Positions 14,603-22,119 of a stretch of DNA of 24,803 nucleotides are shown in pieces (position 1 is the first letter of the stretch; each line of letters starts with the position of its first letter). This DNA comes from Firmicutes bacterium UBA5389 (GTDB taxonomy: Bacteria; Bacillota; DTU025), in the NCBI GenBank assembly GCA_002409965.1, contig DHON01000022.1, positions 1 to 24,803 on the forward strand. The letters are read 5' to 3'. A program made the translations under genes and the position numbers. The notes under the pieces were generated by a model that was not told where the DNA came from, searched no databases, and saw only the letters and a list, made by a program, of their open reading frames with translations.

Positions 14603-15949
14603 TCACACGATGCGCAGAGCTTCTGTGGGCTTCAGCGCTCCTGCGGCCCTGGCCGGGATGTACACAGCAGCCATGGTGACCGCTACGCCCAACACGAATG
14701 AGTAGACGAGAACCCGGAGATCAGTTGTAGGGTAGAGCCGGGGAGTGATCAGTATCTCACTGCTCATTGCCTGGGTTATACCTGTCAGGTCGATTCCGAC
14801 TCTGCCGAACCACAGATTGAAGAGCGCCCCCAGCAGGGCGCCGCCCGCGCTGCCCGCTGCTGCGAGTATGGCGCCTTCGATGGTGAAGAGACGGCGTATC
14901 GACTCCGGGGCCAGCCCGAGCGCTGAGAGCATGCCGATCTCGCGGGTCCGCTCCGAAACCACCATGAGCTGGGTGTTGAACACCACGAACGATGCAAGGA
15001 TCACGAGGAAGATGTAGATCACAGTGTATATGGCCTTGGCCTGGCTGACGAAGCCGATCAGCTCGTTGTGCTCGTTCCAAGGCACGATGGCGAGTTCGCG
15101 TAGCGATACGCCCGCGCCCGCGCCGGCCATGTTCGCCAAGGCCGCGCTGATCTGGGCCTGGAGTTTCGACGCAAGCTCGGCGCTTCTTCCGAACACAACT
15201 ACCTCAGTGACAGATCCCTCCATATCGAGCAACCCCATCGCCACGTCCAGCGGGATGTAGGCGGTCGACTCGTCAAGCATCCTCAGGCCGCTCTCTATCT
15301 TCCCGGAAACGCGGAACGTGGCTATCCTGAGTGACCCGAAAGATGTGGAGAAGAGCGCGTTGACCCGGTCGCCTACCTCGACGCCGAGCGTGGCCATGAG
15401 GTCGCGGCCGAGAAGGATTTCGCGGGCGCCGGGTTTGGGTAACCTGCCTGCGTCACGCGCCGTGTCGCCTGCCGCGCCGTGGCCTCGCACGAACTGGCTC
15501 AAGCGGACTGCTTTCTCTTCTTCAGCGAAATCGACTCCAATCCCCATCACCATTTCCTGGGCATCATAGGCATCCTGGGCATCCTGGGGATCTCGCGCGC
15601 TTGCGCTGGCAGCTAGCATCATCCCGAACCTGATTCTGCCGGTGGCGACCTGGACTTCGGGTACGCTCCTGATCTTGTCTATGATGACGCTGGCTGGGGT
15701 TTCGTCGTCGCCGACTGGGTACGACAGAGAGAGCGTTCTTTCCTTGAGGCGGTATTCGGGCTGGATGATCCGGACGTGGCCCGAGTCGAGGTTGATGCTG
15801 TATGTGAGCCAGGAGCCGACCATGCCGTCGATCACTCCTTTGGCGATGACTACCACGAATACGCCCATGACGATGGCGAGCAAGCTCAGCGCCGTGCGGC
15901 CGCGATGTCGTCCAAGATTGCGCCATGCCATCCTGACCAAATAGCTCAT
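14603..15949 (-). CDS. FtsX-like (MacB/LolC-type) ABC exporter permease 2
   Basis: A 448-residue permease from the ATG at 15949, where MSYLVRMAWRNLGRHRGRTAL is the usual family start. An upstream in-frame ATG at 15985 is possible, since AGGAGG lies about 12 bases before 15949, a long spacing. The first helix covers about residues 20-40. A large extracytoplasmic domain follows, then the FtsX core with three helices (VIYIFLVILASFVVFNTQLM, then REIGMLSALG, and a last helix before PARAAGALKPTEALRIV). The extracytoplasmic domain carries four in-frame copies of a nine-base unit (DPQ-DAQ-DAY-DAQ). With the other permease and the ATPase it would form a MacB/LolCDE-type mechanotransmission complex rather than a classical channel. 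Confidence 0.88.
   Translation of the reverse strand: MSYLVRMAWRNLGRHRGRTALSLLAIVMGVFVVVIAKGVIDGMVGSWLTYSINLDSGHVRIIQPEYRLKERTLSLSYPVGDDETPASVIIDKIRSVPEVQVATGRIRFGMMLAASASARDPQDAQDAYDAQEMVMGIGVDFAEEEKAVRLSQFVRGHGAAGDTARDAGRLPKPGAREILLGRDLMATLGVEVGDRVNALFSTSFGSLRIATFRVSGKIESGLRMLDESTAYIPLDVAMGLLDMEGSVTEVVVFGRSAELASKLQAQISAALANMAGAGAGVSLRELAIVPWNEHNELIGFVSQAKAIYTVIYIFLVILASFVVFNTQLMVVSERTREIGMLSALGLAPESIRRLFTIEGAILAAAGSAGGALLGALFNLWFGRVGIDLTGITQAMSSEILITPRLYPTTDLRVLVYSFVLGVAVTMAAVYIPARAAGALKPTEALRIV
15557..15592 (-). repeat. Nine-base tandem repeat inside permease 2
   Basis: Four tandem copies of a GATGCCCAG-like unit encode Asp-Pro/Ala-Gln/Tyr triplets. The unit length is a multiple of three, so changes in copy number would keep the frame. 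Confidence 0.7.
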
Positions 15950-15988
15950 TCCTATGCTGCGACCTCCTTTTCGTCCCCCTTGCATGCC

Positions 15989-17254
15989 TTACAGTCGACG
16001 CAGGCTTTCCGCAGGGTCGAGCCGTGCCGCCCGCCGGGCAGGGAAGTAGCTCGCTGCCAGAGCCACCGCCAATCCGACTGCGATCGCCCAGAGCATTGTC
16101 GTCCAGTTCCACACGCCGTACATGCGATCGGCGATTGGGTAGCCTATGTCCAGATCCATGTCGCCAATGAAAGCGCGCAGGCTCAATCCAACGTTGACGA
16201 AGTAGGCATTGCCGGCGATGGCTGCGGCCGTTCCCAACGCGCAGCCTAGCAGGCCGAGGCCGCCTCCCTCCATGATGAAGACGGCTGTGATGTCTCGCTC
16301 GTCCATTCCCATGGCCTTGAGCATCCCGATCTCTCGCACTCGTTCCAATGTGGACAGTAGAATCGAGTTGACCACGCCGATGACTGAGATGACAACCACG
16401 AGCCCGAGGAGGATCATGGCAAAGGTCCGCTTGGTTGATCCGATGGTCAGGAACGATGCAGCCTCCTGCCAGGTGTTCACGTGCCAACCGGGGTCCCAGC
16501 AAGCGAGCATGGGTATTGACTTCGCGAGGCTGCTCAGGTCGCGCTGAGATGCGACTTGGGCTGCCGCCCGGGCCCGGACGTGTATCGAAGTCGCCCTGCC
16601 GGGGGCACCGACTGCTGATTGCGCCGCATCGAGCGGCACGAATGCTTGGGACTGGTTGACGGTCGGGTGCGGAGTCTCTACTGTTCCGACTACGGCCAGG
16701 TCCACAGCCTGAAAGGCCAGTCCGGCCGTCTGAGTCCTGACGGTGACTAGATCGCCCGGTTCCAGCTGCAGCAGGTCTGCAATGCGCCTGCCCAGGACTA
16801 CGCCTTCTTCGCCCCGCTCGAGCCATCTTCCGGAAGACACGAACTGCGATACTCGGAAGACTTGAGGATCCGCCTCAGGATCGACTCCTACCACCGAAAC
16901 GGGAAGTTCGTCGAGGCCCGCGATGAGCGATGCCGGGAAGACCAGGCGAGGGGCGGCGCCCGCAACCCCGGAGAGCTCGGCGATGGCCTGAGCCAGCGCC
17001 TGCCCGGACGGAATGGTGTTCTCGGCTGTGGGCCGTGCGACCGCATCGTCGCTGCCGGCAGAAGCGCTAACCCACAGGTGGCCTGTTTCGAAGTCAATCG
17101 TGTTGATTTGGGCATCCCGGTCCGCGCCGGCAAGCAGCGAGTCGAACACGACGAAGTACATGATCCCAACGGCGATGGCGGCTGCGGTCAGGAGGGTTCG
17201 TCTTCTGCGGCGCCACATGTTCTTAGCGGTGAACCCGAGGTAGAAGCGGAGCAT
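15989..17254 (-). CDS. FtsX-like (MacB/LolC-type) ABC exporter permease 1
   Basis: A 421-residue permease. The N-terminus FYLGFTAKNMWRRRRRTLLT leads into the first membrane helix (about residues 21-42). An extracytoplasmic domain of about 240 residues follows, then the FtsX core: TFAMILLGLVVVISVIGVVN, the cytoplasmic REIGMLKAMGMDE loop, GLGLLGCALGTAAAIAG, and a last helix before PARRAARLDPAESLRRL. AAAGGAGG lies eight to nine bases before the ATG at 17254, inside the end of the ATPase gene. The gene ends about 40 bases before permease 2. The two permeases are only distantly alike, implying a heterodimeric exporter. Confidence 0.88.
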   Translation of the reverse strand: MLRFYLGFTAKNMWRRRRRTLLTAAAIAVGIMYFVVFDSLLAGADRDAQINTIDFETGHLWVSASAGSDDAVARPTAENTIPSGQALAQAIAELSGVAGAAPRLVFPASLIAGLDELPVSVVGVDPEADPQVFRVSQFVSSGRWLERGEEGVVLGRRIADLLQLEPGDLVTVRTQTAGLAFQAVDLAVVGTVETPHPTVNQSQAFVPLDAAQSAVGAPGRATSIHVRARAAAQVASQRDLSSLAKSIPMLACWDPGWHVNTWQEAASFLTIGSTKRTFAMILLGLVVVISVIGVVNSILLSTLERVREIGMLKAMGMDERDITAVFIMEGGGLGLLGCALGTAAAIAGNAYFVNVGLSLRAFIGDMDLDIGYPIADRMYGVWNWTTMLWAIAVGLAVALAASYFPARRAARLDPAESLRRL

Positions 17255-17946
17255 GCCGTCTGCCTCCTTTCGTCCAGAGCGATCTTGCCGTCGCGCATCC
17301 GCACCAGCCGTCTTGCATAGCCGATCACGAGCGGGTCATGCGACGAGAACAGGAAGGTCGCGCCCATCGTCTCGTTCAGGGTCTTCATGAGCGCCAGTAT
17401 GGCCTCGGAGTTCTCGGAGTCGAGGTTGGCGGTGGGCTCATCGGCCAGAACCAGCCTGGGCTGCTTGACCAGCGCCCTCGCTATGGCGACCCTCTGCTGT
17501 TGGCCGCCGGAGAGATCCATCGGCCGCCGATTTTCCAGTCCTGCCAGGCCTACCTCAGAGAGCATTGACATGACCCTGCCTCTGGTTTCGCTTCGGGTTC
17601 CTCCGCCGAGCAGGACCAGCGGGAGCTCGACGTTCTCGTAAGCGGTCAGTACTGGGATGAGGTTGTAGGTCTGAAAGACGAACCCGATCTTCTCGCGCCT
17701 CAGGCCAGACAGCATGGACGGCGTGTAGCTGGACACATCGTCGCCGTCGATTATCAGCCTGCCGCGAGTGGGGCGGTCGAGGCATCCGATGAGATTGAGG
17801 AGAGTAGTCTTGCCTGAGCCCGATGGGCCGGCAATTGCAGTGAACTCCCCGGCTTCGACATCGAGGTCTACGCCTGTCAGAGCAGGCACTGTCATCCGAC
17901 CGTGAGAGTACTCCCGAGTCAGGTCCCTTGCTTCGATAAGGTGCAT
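17188..17946 (-). CDS. ABC exporter ATP-binding protein (MacB/LolD-type)
   Basis: A 252-residue ATPase of the MacB/LolD family, which couples ATP hydrolysis to extrusion or lipoprotein release through FtsX-type permeases. Motifs: Walker A GPSGSGKTT at about residues 40-48, Q-loop VFQTYNLIP, signature LSGGQQQRVAIARA, Walker B LVLADEPTANLDSE and H-loop FSSHDP. The ATG at 17946 is chosen because GAGG lies ten bases upstream; the GTG at 17955 would also be in frame. The last 20 or so residues (from QTACSAST) are atypical and come from reading through the start of permease 1, a 67-base overlap. It is first in the four-gene operon ending with tetR. Confidence 0.9.
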   Translation of the reverse strand: MHLIEARDLTREYSHGRMTVPALTGVDLDVEAGEFTAIAGPSGSGKTTLLNLIGCLDRPTRGRLIIDGDDVSSYTPSMLSGLRREKIGFVFQTYNLIPVLTAYENVELPLVLLGGGTRSETRGRVMSMLSEVGLAGLENRRPMDLSGGQQQRVAIARALVKQPRLVLADEPTANLDSENSEAILALMKTLNETMGATFLFSSHDPLVIGYARRLVRMRDGKIALDERRQTACSASTSGSPLRTCGAAEDEPS

Positions 17947-17993
17947 GGTGTGCACACCTCATTTCTGGGTGACGCGCGACCGCGTTCATGCAC

Positions 17994-18023
17994 ATGATAC
18001 TGCGCCATTGACCATATGGTCAA
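17994..18023 (-). promoter_or_regulatory. Promoter of the exporter-tetR operon
   Basis: On the minus strand TTGACC (18023-18018) and TATCAT (17999-17994) are 18 bases apart, a reasonable sigma-A promoter for the gene starting at 17946. The -35 lies inside the palindrome. Confidence 0.55.
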
Positions 18024-18025
18024 TG
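18006..18025. promoter_or_regulatory. Perfect 20-bp palindrome, likely TetR operator
   Basis: CATTGACCATATGGTCAATG is its own reverse complement over 20 bases and overlaps the -35 and spacer of the exporter promoter. TTGACC...GGTCAA dyads of this kind are common TetR-family operators. The tetR gene at the end of the same operon is the obvious candidate. It lies between divergent genes, so it could also affect the kinase-like gene. Confidence 0.7.
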
Positions 18026-18039
18026 ACGTGGCCGATCTA

Positions 18040-18057
18040 CGGCGATACGGATCGCCG
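18040..18057. repeat. Inverted repeat in the exporter/kinase intergenic region
   Basis: CGGCGAT-ACGG-ATCGCCG is a perfect seven-pair hairpin with a four-base loop, 14 bases from the palindrome. It may be a second regulator site or an mRNA leader structure for the plus-strand gene. No T-run follows. Confidence 0.4.
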
Positions 18058-18199
18058 CCGTATGTACCATAGTTAGGCAGCAAGTGCAGATGTGGGCAGG
18101 AAAACTATCAACATTTGCCGAACGCTATTTGTCAAGCATCATTATCCAATGGCGGACGTTCGGGTTCAGCATCCACGGCCTGCGCTGGAGGGGATGACA

Positions 18200-19543
18200 A
18201 TGCGCGACAGACGGCGAAGGCTACTCCGAATAGCATCATTCGCTTTGATGACCGCAGTGGCCGCGACAAGCTTCGCTGCCTCGTGCGCTGCGACTGACTC
18301 GCGGAATGCCTTTGAGGTGTACAGAATCGGGGGCGATGAGCTGACGGCGATAGCGTTCGCTGCGGCGGGCGCGGTTTTTGTCGTCGTATGGAATCTTGTC
18401 CTGCGCAGAGCGGCGGTGGCCGGAACCGCTCAAATAGCGCAGGTGAACGCGTTGAACCAACAGATACTGGACAGCTCCTGCGATGGGATTGCCGCCGTTG
18501 ACACCGACCTCAACTTCATCTTGGCTAACGGCGCGGCGGTGCGCCTCATGGGTTGGGAGAACGGCTCTGTGGTGGGCGTCAACATATCCGACACTCATCT
18601 GGCGTCTCTGGCCTACCGAACATCACTGCGGCAAGTGGTCTCAGGGGGGGCTTCGGGAACGAGGTGCGACATGGATCTCGATGTAGGAAGCGGGCAGCGG
18701 ATCTTCAATGTGAGCCTCGCGCCCCTGATGCCTGCGAAGTCTGCCTGGTGCGGCTACGTTGCCGCCTCCAAGTGCAGCGGGGCTCTGCTGGTTTTCTCGG
18801 ACGTGACAGCTCTGAGGCGTTCCGAGCAGATCGAGTCCACCAGCTTCGTCATGAGCGCTCTCGCCAGGTCGGTTTCGAGCGTAGCTGCCGAGGTTCGCAA
18901 CCCGCTCCTGTCGATACGCGAGTATCTCGAGGAATTGCCCGTCCGCCACGGCGATGGTGAGTTCATTGACGAGATATGTAGGTTCGTGCCTTCGCAGATT
19001 GATCGTGTCGAAGCCGTAATCGCTGACTTGCTGGTCTTTGGCAGGCCCGAGCCGCCCCGGCGCGAGGTTTTCGACCTTGCAGAGTGCGTCTCCGAAGCGT
19101 TGAATCGTATTGAGGCCGAGGCAGATTCCAGAGGCATCATCGTCCATTCGCAGATCGAGCAGACGCAAGTCTTCGCCGACCGAGCCCAGATAGCAGACGC
19201 CGTCTTCCGGGTTATCGAAAGCGCTGTGGCGTCCTCGAAATACATGTCCGAGGTGGAGGTGCATCTGCGCGCGGCAAGCCACGACTGGGCGGAGGTGGAG
19301 GTGCGCGATTGCGCTTCCTGCTCGGGATTCGAACGGGCGGGATCCGAACGTTCTGACAGTGCAGCGGAGCTGTTTTTCAGGGCAGGGCCTGGCGACCCTG
19401 CTTTGGGAATGGCTGTGAGTTGCAGGATACTGCAGCAGAATGGAGGACTGCTGACGGCGAGCACTACGCCTAACGGAACCTGCATCGAGATGAGGATACC
19501 TCGCGGGTCGCCTCAAGCGACCACGGCCCGGCAGAGCTTGTGA
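18200..19543 (+). CDS. PAS-domain histidine-kinase-like protein with degenerate catalytic motifs
   Basis: A 447-residue protein; the ATG at 18200 has GGAGG eight bases upstream (longer in-frame starts at 18194 and 18092 are less likely). Two hydrophobic segments (residues 9-30 and 48-67) anchor it. A PAS domain covers about 85-205 (ILDSSCDGIAAVDTDLNFIL...), and a dimerisation helix and ATPase-like domain follow. The H-box should read HEIRNPL, but here residues 230-235 are AEVRNP, so the phospho-acceptor His is Ala. In the N-box the key Asn is Ser341 (VIESAVAS), and the G1 box is DCASCS instead of DxGxG. A G2-like GMAVSCRILQQNGG remains. It is probably not an active autokinase but a PAS sensor or partner of another kinase. 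No response regulator is adjacent. The arg operon begins 183 bases downstream. Confidence 0.75.
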   Translation: MRDRRRRLLRIASFALMTAVAATSFAASCAATDSRNAFEVYRIGGDELTAIAFAAAGAVFVVVWNLVLRRAAVAGTAQIAQVNALNQQILDSSCDGIAAVDTDLNFILANGAAVRLMGWENGSVVGVNISDTHLASLAYRTSLRQVVSGGASGTRCDMDLDVGSGQRIFNVSLAPLMPAKSAWCGYVAASKCSGALLVFSDVTALRRSEQIESTSFVMSALARSVSSVAAEVRNPLLSIREYLEELPVRHGDGEFIDEICRFVPSQIDRVEAVIADLLVFGRPEPPRREVFDLAECVSEALNRIEAEADSRGIIVHSQIEQTQVFADRAQIADAVFRVIESAVASSKYMSEVEVHLRAASHDWAEVEVRDCASCSGFERAGSERSDSAAELFFRAGPGDPALGMAVSCRILQQNGGLLTASTTPNGTCIEMRIPRGSPQATTARQSL

Positions 19544-19604
19544 GGGCAGCCTGAAGTCGCCTTTCCACATCGAGTACACTGTCGACCGGGCCGAACCGCC
19601 GACT

Positions 19605-19652
19605 ATCCCCGCATTCACCAATCCCCACGTTCAACCATCCTCGCGTTCACCT
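19605..19652 (+). repeat. Three tandem 16-bp repeats upstream of the arg promoter
   Basis: Units at 19605-19620, 19621-19636 and 19637-19652 read ATCCCCGCATTCACCA, ATCCCCACGTTCAACC and ATCCTCGCGTTCACCT. The period is exactly 16 and the consensus is ATCCyCrCrTTCAmC. The last unit ends one base before the -35 of argC. Repeats placed like this often bind an activator or repressor, but no regulator is known for them. Confidence 0.6.
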
Positions 19653-19653
19653 A

Positions 19654-19683
19654 TTGCAACTTTATGCTACAATGGAGTATAAT
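19654..19683 (+). promoter_or_regulatory. Promoter of the argCJBD operon
   Basis: TTGCAA (19654-19659), an 18-base spacer and a perfect TATAAT (19678-19683). Transcription would start near 19690, about 37 bases before argC. ACTTCATG at 19685-19692 is, on the other strand, CATGAAGT, resembling half of an ARG box (CATGAATAAA...) and overlapping the start site, so ArgR/AhrC control is possible but not proven. Confidence 0.65.
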
Positions 19684-19726
19684 CACTTCATGTACCTATG
19701 GGCCGATGCCTCAAGGAGCGGTAGCT

Positions 19727-20776
19727 ATGATCAAAGTTGGAATTATGGGAGCTTCGGGCTACACGGGCGGAGAGTTAGTTCGGATTCTGTCAGGGCATCC
19801 ACAGGCAGAGCTGGTGTGTGTGTCGTCTCGCACGTACGCCGGCAAGAAGATGGGCGAGGTGTTCCCCAGCCTCTGGGGCAAGGTGGACCTCGTGTGCGAG
19901 GAGCTATCCCCTGAAGAGATGGCGCGCAAATGCGACATCGTGTTCACCGCCGTTCCGCATGGAGCGGCGATGCCCATCGCGCCCGCGGTGCGGCGCGCCG
20001 GTGGAAGGATGATCGACCTGGGCGCCGATTTTCGGTTCAACGAGGCGGAAGTGTACGAATCGTGGTACAAGGTGAAACACCAGTGCGCCGACCTCCTCGC
20101 TGAATCGGTGTACGGCCTGAGCGAGCTGAACCGCGGTCACATTGCCCAGGCGTGGCTGGTAGGCAACCCGGGATGCTATCCCACCACAGTCCTTCTGGGG
20201 TTGGCGCCTGTCCTAGCGGCGGGCCTTGCGGATCTCAGGGGGATCATCATCGACGCTAAGTCCGGCGTGTCGGGCGCAGGGCGCAAACCCGGCCATGCGT
20301 ACCACTACCCGGAGCGGAACGACAGCCTCACTCCATACGGGGTTCCCGGTCATCGCCATACGCCTGAGATCGAGCAGGAACTGTCCAAGCTTGCAGGCTC
20401 GCAGGTTTCCGTGACCTTCACTCCGCATCTGGTCCCGCTGACCCGGGGCATGCTGAGCACGATCTACGTGTCTCCCGCATCGGGAAAGCCGATGCCGGGC
20501 GCGGATGAGGTAATAGAGATGTATGAGGAGTTCTACAAGGACGAGTTTTTCGTGCGGATTCTGCCGTCCGACCGCCTGCCCGAGACTGGGGCGGTGTGCG
20601 GTTCGAACTTCTGCGATATCGCCGTCCGCGTCGACAAACACTCTGGCAGGATCATCATCATGAGCGCCATCGACAATCTCGTGAAGGGCGCGTCGGGGCA
20701 GGCGGTTCAGAACATGAATATCATGTTCGGCCTCAGTGAGAAATTGGGCGTTGACTCGATGCCCCTTTTCCCCTAG
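19727..20776 (+). CDS. argC: N-acetyl-gamma-glutamyl-phosphate reductase
   Basis: Third enzyme of arginine synthesis; it reduces N-acetylglutamyl phosphate to the semialdehyde with NADPH. The ATG at 19727 has AAGGAG eight bases upstream and gives 349 residues, the normal size; a longer in-frame start at 19664 lies before the promoter's expected start site. The Rossmann start VGIMGASGYTGGELVRIL and the catalytic Cys150 in GNPGCYPTT are present. Also seen are the LGADFRF block and a C-terminal NLVKGASGQAVQNMN typical of ArgC. It is first in the operon, with argJ 36 bases on. Confidence 0.96.
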   Translation: MIKVGIMGASGYTGGELVRILSGHPQAELVCVSSRTYAGKKMGEVFPSLWGKVDLVCEELSPEEMARKCDIVFTAVPHGAAMPIAPAVRRAGGRMIDLGADFRFNEAEVYESWYKVKHQCADLLAESVYGLSELNRGHIAQAWLVGNPGCYPTTVLLGLAPVLAAGLADLRGIIIDAKSGVSGAGRKPGHAYHYPERNDSLTPYGVPGHRHTPEIEQELSKLAGSQVSVTFTPHLVPLTRGMLSTIYVSPASGKPMPGADEVIEMYEEFYKDEFFVRILPSDRLPETGAVCGSNFCDIAVRVDKHSGRIIIMSAIDNLVKGASGQAVQNMNIMFGLSEKLGVDSMPLFP

Positions 20777-20812
20777 ACTGCATTCTATTACCCGTTTCTG
20801 CGAAAGGAATTG

Positions 20813-22093
20813 ATGTTAGGGTTGGCCGTTGAGTTCGCCGATAGCTTTCATCTCAATAACCCCGGCGGTGTGGATGCTGGTGTTGATGTCAGAGTGTCCC
20901 CCGTTGACGGAGGGGTAACAGCTGCCCGTGGCATGCAGGCCTCCGGGGTGTTCGCGGGCGTGCGGAAGATGAAGAACGACATTGCGGTGGTGTACTCCGA
21001 GATTCCCGCCGTTGGGGCCGGGGTATACACCACCAACCGCGTGAAGGCAGCACCAGTGCTGGTGTGTATGGACCATGTGGGCGCAGGCGTCATCCAAGCC
21101 ATTGCTGTGGTCAGCGGAAATGCCAACGCATGCACGGGCGAGCAGGGGCTTGAGGACGGATACGCCATAACCGAAGCTCTCGGGCGCGAGCTCGGGATAG
21201 ATCCTGCTACCGTGGCTTATGCCTCAACCGGGGTCATCGGGGTCAGGCTTCCCATGGACAGGGTTATACCCGGCATCATGAACGCGGCCAGGCAGCTTGC
21301 GCCGGACGGGGGTCACGCCGCTGCCGACGCTATCATGACAACGGACACTTTCGCAAAAGAGTGCGCTGTCAGGGTCGAGATCGGAGGAAAGGAAGTCACA
21401 ATCGGGGGCATGGCGAAGGGCTCGGGCATGATCCATCCCAATATGGCCACCATGCTCTGCTTCGTGACCACCGATGCTGCGATAGAGCAACCTCTACTGG
21501 ACACAGCGCTGAAAGACGTTACGGAGAGGACTTTCAACTGCATTACAGTGGACGGCGATACTAGCACCAACGACATGGTTATCGCAATGGCCAACGGCCT
21601 CGCCGGCAATGATCTGATACGCGATTTCGGTGAAGACTACGCCCGATTCGCGGCCGCGCTTGAATTTGTATGCACGGACCTGGCCAAGAAGATCGCTCGG
21701 GACGGAGAGGGGGCCACCAAGCTCATCGAGGTGACGGTGAAGGGCGCGCGGACTGCGCGGGACGCCAAGACCATCGCCATGTCCATCGCCGAGTCGGAGC
21801 TTGTGAAGACGGCGGTGTTTGGCGCCGATGCCAACTGGGGCAGGATTATGTGCGCTGCCGGCTACGCCGGGGTGGACTTCGAACCTTCCCGCGTGAACAT
21901 ATACATTGGGTCCCTGCAAGTCGCCGTGAACGGAATGAGCGCGGATTTCAGCGAAGAGCGGGCGAAGGAGATTCTTTCGGCGAAAGAGGTGGAGATCACA
22001 GTGGACCTCAGATGCGGTTTCGAGAAGGCCACTGTGTGGACATGCGATCTGACATTCGATTACGTCAGGATAAACGCAAGCTATCGTAGCTAG
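20813..22093 (+). CDS. argJ: Glutamate N-acetyltransferase / ornithine acetyltransferase
   Basis: ArgJ moves the acetyl group from N-acetylornithine to glutamate, recycling it, and some forms also use acetyl-CoA. The self-cleavage site is intact: KGSGMIHPNMATML at residues 202-215, where Thr213 becomes the beta-chain nucleophile. DGDTSTNDMV and FGADANWGRIMCAAGYAG are further ArgJ signatures. From the ATG at 20813 (AAAGGA four to five bases upstream) it has 426 residues. About 28 residues precede the usual start region (VSPVDGGVTAARGMQASGV), longer than in typical ArgJ, so a downstream GTG is an alternative start. No argA or argE is in the window, which fits the cyclic pathway. Confidence 0.95.
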   Translation: MLGLAVEFADSFHLNNPGGVDAGVDVRVSPVDGGVTAARGMQASGVFAGVRKMKNDIAVVYSEIPAVGAGVYTTNRVKAAPVLVCMDHVGAGVIQAIAVVSGNANACTGEQGLEDGYAITEALGRELGIDPATVAYASTGVIGVRLPMDRVIPGIMNAARQLAPDGGHAAADAIMTTDTFAKECAVRVEIGGKEVTIGGMAKGSGMIHPNMATMLCFVTTDAAIEQPLLDTALKDVTERTFNCITVDGDTSTNDMVIAMANGLAGNDLIRDFGEDYARFAAALEFVCTDLAKKIARDGEGATKLIEVTVKGARTARDAKTIAMSIAESELVKTAVFGADANWGRIMCAAGYAGVDFEPSRVNIYIGSLQVAVNGMSADFSEERAKEILSAKEVEITVDLRCGFEKATVWTCDLTFDYVRINASYRS

Positions 22094-22119
22094 CTAGGTG
22101 GGGAGGGCGGGGCGGAAGG

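Noticed and set aside
15564..16826. 420-codon minus-strand ORF across both permease genes in another frame
   Set aside because: The composition is Arg/Gly/Ser-rich and motif-free, and both permeases in the true frames have clear FtsX features.
18641..19621. 326-codon minus-strand ORF opposite the kinase-like gene
   Set aside because: It has no recognisable domain; the plus-strand frame shows PAS and kinase layout with a good ribosome site.
19605..19652. CRISPR-like array upstream of argC
   Set aside because: Units are only 16 bp, follow each other with no spacers, and no cas gene is present.
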